From NCBI GenBank assembly GCA_963805305.1, contig CAWDTM010000001.1, positions 1 through 35,429 of the forward strand: 35,429 nucleotides of DNA, read 5' to 3'. Under the pieces are notes generated by a model, which saw nothing but the letters and a program-made list of their open reading frames with translations, was not told where the DNA came from and searched no databases. The DNA comes from CAVXEH01 sp963805305 (GTDB lineage: Bacteria > Chloroflexota > Limnocylindria > QHBO01). Position numbers and translations under genes: made by a program. Below are positions 31,895 to 35,429 of the stretch, piece after piece; positions within the stretch are counted from its first letter, which is position 1, and each line of letters opens with the position of its first letter.

Positions 31895-33388
31895 ATGTCC
31901 GCGACCCTGGCGCCCCGTACCTCGCCGTCCCCGTCTGCCGTGCCCGAGACAAATGCGCCGCCGAGCCCATCGAGCGTGGCGCCCCGCACCCGTCGGGCGG
32001 TGCTGGCCGGCCTGGCCGGTGGCGCGGGCGCCTTGCTGGCAAACGCCGTGGGACGCCTCAGCCCAGCGCGGGCTGTGGCGGCCACCGGCAGCCCCCTCCT
32101 CATAGGCCGCACCGACAACAACGCCGGCAGCGCCGACACCCAGCTGCTGACGAATAGCACGATCACCGCCTTCACCCTCTACCAGCAGGGTCCGGGCACT
32201 GCGCTGATGGGTTACGTGACGCGCACCAGCGGCAACGGCCGCGGTGTCTACGGCCGCACCGACTCGCCCAACGGCGACGGCATCCAGGCCCGCAACGCCG
32301 GCGCCAGCGCCGGCTCGGGTGCCGCCATCCGTGCCTTCGGCGTCAACAACGACGGCATCGTGGCCAGCACTGACGGGAGCAGTAGTTATGCAGTGCGGGC
32401 CACGAACAGCGACGCCAGCGCTGACAACGTGGCGGTGATAGGTCTCGCGTACAACGCCGCGGCGACGGACACTCACCCGTCAGGCGGCGTCACTTTCTTC
32501 AAGGCCGCCGGCGAGTTTGCCGGGATCAACGGCGTCATCGGCGCCTCGATCCCGTCCGCCGCAAACGGGGTGGGGGTCGTCGGTGTGAGCCCCGGCACCT
32601 CGGGCTACGGCGTCTACGGATACGCGCCCGCGGGCGCCGGGACCACATACGGGGTCTACGGGCGCGCCGACAGCACGGCCGGACACGGCGTCCACGGCAC
32701 CGGGCCAACCAGCTCCAGCGGCACCGGCGTCTACGGGTCTGGGGCCAACGGTGTGTGGGGCAGCACCAGCAACGCCGGCGGGAATGGGGTGTATGGCGCA
32801 ACCACGGTCAGCAACTCCAACGCGTACGCAGTGTGGGGCGTCGCGACGGGCGCCGGCGCAGGGGTTGTGGGCCAAAGTGACACCGGCTACGCGATTTACG
32901 GCTATGGCAATGGCGGAGTGTCAGGGAGCTTCTCCAAGGCGAGTGGCACGTTCAAGATTGACCACCCGCTTGACCCGACGAACAAGTTCCTGCAGCACAG
33001 CTTCGTCGAGAGCCCGGACATGATGAACGTCTACAACGGTGTCGCGACCCTTTCCGGGGGCGGGGATGCGACGGTTACCCTCCCCGATTGGTTCGAGGCC
33101 CTCAACAAGGACTTCCGCTACCAGCTGACGCCGATAGGTGCCGCAGCTCCGAACCTCCACGTCAAGTCCGGCGTAAAGAACAATCGATTCGTCATCGCCG
33201 GTGGGGCGGCGGGTCTCGACGTGTCCTGGCAGGTGACCGGGATCCGCCATGACGCGTGGGCGGAGGCCCACCCGGTCGAGGCCGAAGTGGCCAAGGTCGG
33301 AGCGGAGAAGGGCAGGTACCTTCACCCCAAGGAGCACGGCAAGCCCGTCAGCGCGGGCGTCAGCTTGAAGAATTCGCCCACAGGTTGA
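31895..33388 (+). CDS. Tat-exported surface protein with GVYG-type repeats
   Basis: 497 aa. A Ser/Pro-rich 30-residue lead precedes a twin-arginine signal (RTRRAVLAGLAGGAGALLAN, Arg33-Arg34; cleavage near ARAVA|A at about 60-63). Residues about 100-345 are built of imperfect Gly-rich units of the GVYG/GVVG kind (RGVYGRTD, GYGVYGYAP, YGVYGRADS, GTGVYGSGANGVWGS, GNGVYGATT, YAIYGYGN), likely a beta-solenoid or fibre-like rod. From about 349 a conserved C-terminal domain begins FKIDHPLDPTNKFLQHSFVE and continues PDMMNVYNGVATLSGGGDAT, DWFEALNKDFRYQLTPIG and DVSWQVTGIRHDAWAEAH. I recall that domain in many GC-rich environmental bacteria without an assigned function. A surface or glycan-associated role is inferred from the Tat signal and the locus. 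Confidence 0.75.
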   Translation: MSATLAPRTSPSPSAVPETNAPPSPSSVAPRTRRAVLAGLAGGAGALLANAVGRLSPARAVAATGSPLLIGRTDNNAGSADTQLLTNSTITAFTLYQQGPGTALMGYVTRTSGNGRGVYGRTDSPNGDGIQARNAGASAGSGAAIRAFGVNNDGIVASTDGSSSYAVRATNSDASADNVAVIGLAYNAAATDTHPSGGVTFFKAAGEFAGINGVIGASIPSAANGVGVVGVSPGTSGYGVYGYAPAGAGTTYGVYGRADSTAGHGVHGTGPTSSSGTGVYGSGANGVWGSTSNAGGNGVYGATTVSNSNAYAVWGVATGAGAGVVGQSDTGYAIYGYGNGGVSGSFSKASGTFKIDHPLDPTNKFLQHSFVESPDMMNVYNGVATLSGGGDATVTLPDWFEALNKDFRYQLTPIGAAAPNLHVKSGVKNNRFVIAGGAAGLDVSWQVTGIRHDAWAEAHPVEAEVAKVGAEKGRYLHPKEHGKPVSAGVSLKNSPTG

Positions 33389-33414
33389 TGACGGCGCAGC
33401 CACGCGGCGACGGC

Positions 33415-33420
33415 TAGACT
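33415..33420 (+). promoter_or_regulatory. -10 box, leaderless promoter of serA
   Basis: TAGACT lies 6 nt before GTG 33427 with no ribosome site. Its spacing is identical to the promoters at 25397 and 25426. Confidence 0.55.
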
Positions 33421-33426
33421 CGCCGC

Positions 33427-35025
33427 GTGGCCCGCATCCTCGTGGTCGAGCCGGTCGCGCAGGCCGGCATCGACGTCCTCGCCGTGGCGCACGACACGGA
33501 CGTCCGCGTGGGGATCCCCCGCTCCGAGCTTCTTCAGCTCCTTGCCGAGGGGAACGGCTACGACGCGCTGGTGGTTCGCTCACAGACCCGCGTCGACGCG
33601 GAGGTGCTGCGGGCGGCTGCACCGCGCCTCTCGGTGGTCGGGGTCGCCTCCATCGGCACCGACCGGATCGACCTCGAGGCCGCCACCCGGGCCGGGGTCA
33701 TGGTCGTCAACGCCCCCACCGGCAACACCATCGCCGCCGCCGAGCACACCATGGCCCTCATGCTCGGCCTGCTCCGGCGGGTGCCGGCCGCGGACGCATC
33801 CGTCCGGCGCGGGGAATGGGAGCGCGGCCACTTCCTGGGGTCGGAGCTGCGGGGCAGGGTGCTGGGGATCATCGGCCTGGGGAAGATCGGCAAGCAGGTC
33901 TGCCGTCGGGCACTCGCCTTCGAGATGAAGGTGCTCGCCTACGACCCGTATCTCACCGCTGAGCAGATCGCCGAGGCTGGCGCCCAGCAGGTGGGCTTGC
34001 CGGAGCTCCTGCAACGCGCCGATGTGATCACGGTCCATACGCCGCTCACGGCCCAGACCCGCGGGATGATCGGGCGCGCGCAGCTTGACGCAGTGCGGCG
34101 CGGCGTCTACTGCCTCAACGTCGCCCGAGGCGGAATCTACGACGAATCGGCATTGGCCGACGCCCTCGTCTCCGGGCACGTCGCCGGCGCGGCGGTGGAC
34201 GTGTACGCCGCCGAGCCGATGGCGCCCGACAACGCGTTACGCGCCGCCCCGAACACGCTCTTCACACCGCACATCGGGGCATCCACCCGGGAGGCGCAGG
34301 CGCGGGTCGGCAACGAGATGGCCGAGCAGGTGGTGATGGCCCTGGCCGGCATCACCCCGCCGTACGCGGTGAACGCCCCGGCGGTCTCGGCCGATGTCGC
34401 ACCCAGGCTCCGGCCCTACGTGGAGCTCGCCCGGCGCCTGGCCATGCTGGCCCGGCAGCTGTCGCATGAACCGATCGGCTCGGTCGACCTCACCTATGCC
34501 GGCGAGATCGCCGCGTGGGATGGCTCGCCCCTGCGGACAGCGGCGCTCGCCGGGGTCCTGGAGGCTGTGACCGATCAGCGGGTCAACGCGGTGAACGCCG
34601 ACCTCGTGGCGCGCGAGCGGGGCCTGACCGTGGGCGAGACCCGAACCGATGCCTCCGAGCCATGGGCATCGCTGCTCACCCTTTCGGTCGCGACTCCGCA
34701 GCGGACCCTGCGCCTGGCGGGATCGACAGCGCACGGCCGTCCCCACCTCGTGAGCCTCGATGGCTTCGAGATCGACGCGGAGCTGGCTGGAACCATCCTG
34801 GTCACGCGCCACCACGACCGGCCCGGCGTGGTGGGCGCGGTGGGCACGCTTCTCGCCGAGGGTGGGATCAACATCTCGTCGCTCGAGCTGTCTCGGCTCT
34901 CGGCGGCGGGTGAGGCCACGATGCTCGTCAGCGTCGACCAGCCCGTGCCTGCCTCGGCGCTGGAGCGCGTTCGGAGCATGGACGCGATCGTCAGCGCCCG
35001 AATCGTCGAGCTGCCCGCCCTGTAG
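33427..35025 (+). CDS. serA: D-3-phosphoglycerate dehydrogenase, long form with ACT domain
   Basis: First step of serine synthesis: oxidises 3-phosphoglycerate with NAD. 532 aa, the long bacterial form. The substrate/NAD core is about residues 1-310, with VVNAPTGNTIAAAEHTMALM, VLGIIGLGKIGKQVCRRAL near residue 150, the catalytic Arg in CLNVARGGIYDESAL (about 235), a Glu in VYAAEPMAP and the His in FTPHIGAST (about 283). The ASB-like allosteric domain follows (about 320-450), with VDLTYAGEIA. A C-terminal ACT domain (about 455-532, TRHHDRPGVVGAVGTLLAEG, then INISSLELS) probably gives serine feedback. GTG 33427 is fixed by the leaderless -10 box. It marks the right border of the polysaccharide locus. 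Confidence 0.95.
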   Translation: MARILVVEPVAQAGIDVLAVAHDTDVRVGIPRSELLQLLAEGNGYDALVVRSQTRVDAEVLRAAAPRLSVVGVASIGTDRIDLEAATRAGVMVVNAPTGNTIAAAEHTMALMLGLLRRVPAADASVRRGEWERGHFLGSELRGRVLGIIGLGKIGKQVCRRALAFEMKVLAYDPYLTAEQIAEAGAQQVGLPELLQRADVITVHTPLTAQTRGMIGRAQLDAVRRGVYCLNVARGGIYDESALADALVSGHVAGAAVDVYAAEPMAPDNALRAAPNTLFTPHIGASTREAQARVGNEMAEQVVMALAGITPPYAVNAPAVSADVAPRLRPYVELARRLAMLARQLSHEPIGSVDLTYAGEIAAWDGSPLRTAALAGVLEAVTDQRVNAVNADLVARERGLTVGETRTDASEPWASLLTLSVATPQRTLRLAGSTAHGRPHLVSLDGFEIDAELAGTILVTRHHDRPGVVGAVGTLLAEGGINISSLELSRLSAAGEATMLVSVDQPVPASALERVRSMDAIVSARIVELPAL

Positions 35026-35118
35026 CCCGCCGATCGTTAGCGGATCGGACGCCGCCGACGGCACGCCGCTGCCGCCTGTCGGGGCCCTGACGTGCAGCAC
35101 AGATGCACGAGTGCACGG

Positions 35119-35370
35119 TCACCCCCTGACGGCGGACTGCCTCCGAGAATCCTCTCCCTTGGCCCCTTCCTCGTCGTCCCAGGGCGGAGGCAGGCCCTCC
35201 CACCACGCACGCGGGACGTGGGCGTATTCCTCGAGCCACCCGCGGATCTTGCGTCCGACGGTGGTCCCCTCCCGCAGGGCTCGCATGCGTGCCCACAGGA
35301 CCACGTCATCGTCGACCCGAATGGTCAGGTTGCTCGGTCGCCGCCGCGCGACGGGTTGCCCCGATCCCAT
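35119..35370 (-). CDS. Small ribbon-helix-helix (CopG/VapB-like) DNA-binding protein
   Basis: 83 aa. SNLTIRVDDDVVLWARMRAL at about 13-32 is a typical RHH strand plus first helix, followed by REGTTVGRKIRGWLEEYA as the second helix, and a charged tail. Such proteins are usually autoregulating antitoxins. No toxin gene lies downstream (only 93 bp to serA), and any upstream partner would be outside the window, so it is an apparent orphan. ATG 35370 lies just below a pair of 8-bp direct repeats that could be its operator. Family is fairly clear; the role as antitoxin or plain regulator is open. Confidence 0.7.
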   Translation of the reverse strand: MGSGQPVARRRPSNLTIRVDDDVVLWARMRALREGTTVGRKIRGWLEEYAHVPRAWWEGLPPPWDDEEGAKGEDSRRQSAVRG

Positions 35371-35393
35371 ATCGGACAGGGTGCGATCCGCAT

Positions 35394-35412
35394 CGTTATC
35401 GGCACGTTATCG
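35394..35412. repeat. Tandem 8-bp direct repeat upstream of the RHH gene
   Basis: CGTTATCG occurs twice (35394-35401 and 35405-35412), spaced one helical turn (11 bp) apart, 24 bp upstream of ATG 35370. RHH proteins commonly bind such tandem boxes cooperatively, so autoregulation is plausible. Each copy also contains TAACG on the minus strand, overlapping possible -10 sequence. Confidence 0.45.
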
Positions 35413-35429
35413 AGGCGCACTGGCGCCTA

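Noticed and set aside
32200..32920. Repetitive DNA resembling an array
   Set aside because: The repeats are imperfect codon-level Gly-Val-Tyr-Gly units within a protein; no constant repeats with unique spacers, so not CRISPR or tandem satellite DNA.
35030..35048. Terminator after serA
   Set aside because: CCGATC and GATCGG could pair with a 7-nt loop, but the stem is only 6 bp and there is no T-run.
35104..35115. TGCAC-GA-GTGCA palindrome as a second copy of the glnA operator
   Set aside because: Core length and spacing differ from the 923-939 repeat and it lies downstream of both flanking genes, so similarity is probably chance.

Overview
The window is a GC-rich (about two thirds G+C by eye) bacterial chromosome segment dominated by a cell-surface polysaccharide locus and bordered by housekeeping genes: a PucR-type regulator plus glutamine synthetase on the left, serA and a small ribbon-helix-helix gene on the right. 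Many genes begin 6-9 bases after a TANNNT-type -10 box (leaderless or nearly so), several start with GTG or TTG, and adjacent genes overlap as ATGA or GTGA. No rRNA, tRNA, CRISPR array, insertion sequence or phage gene was recognised. Together with the exported GVYG-repeat protein this suggests Chloroflexota (Limnocylindria-like) or a related high-GC lineage; that placement is inference.

Layout. 1-2.5 kb: regulator and glnA, then a strong hairpin. 2.5-12.4 kb: a Wzx flippase (-), a glycosyltransferase, a UDP-sugar dehydrogenase and a second glycosyltransferase (+), an aminotransferase/SDR pair (-), a hexapeptide acyltransferase (+), UDP-GlcNAc 2-epimerase and inorganic pyrophosphatase (-). 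12.4-14.8 kb: the initiating sugar-phosphate transferase and a Wzy/WaaL-type membrane protein. 15.0-21.1 kb: a tightly coupled operon rmlA-rmlB-rmlD, nucleotidyltransferase, glycerol-1-phosphate dehydrogenase-like protein and two CDP-alcohol phosphatidyltransferases. 21.2-27.3 kb: a second flippase, a DUF1972 glycosyltransferase, rmlC, a GT2, a GT4 and an acyltransferase. 27.3-33.4 kb: a large secreted glycosidase-like protein (-), a second Wzy/WaaL-type protein and a Tat-exported GVYG-repeat surface protein. 33.4-35.4 kb: serA and the RHH gene.

How it fits together. WecB- and WecC-like enzymes with the aminotransferase, SDR and acyltransferase would supply amino or uronic sugar nucleotides, and RmlABCD would supply dTDP-L-rhamnose. 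The polyprenyl-phosphate transferase starts the repeat unit, the glycosyltransferases extend it, the Wzx proteins flip it, and the Wzy/WaaL proteins polymerise or ligate it. The secreted glycosidase may trim or release polymer. The most interesting part is the cytidylyltransferase-like / G1P dehydrogenase-like / double CDP-alcohol transferase cassette inside the rhamnose operon. It could make and transfer a CDP-activated sn-glycerol-1-phosphate (or similar alcohol phosphate) as a glycan decoration or lipid head group. Both transferases carry His where the family's last catalytic Asp is expected.

Quality caveat. Five single-base (+1) frame disruptions fall in four genes between 1.1 and 12.2 kb, including glnA and ppa. 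None was seen in the remaining 23 kb, so local sequence error is likely.
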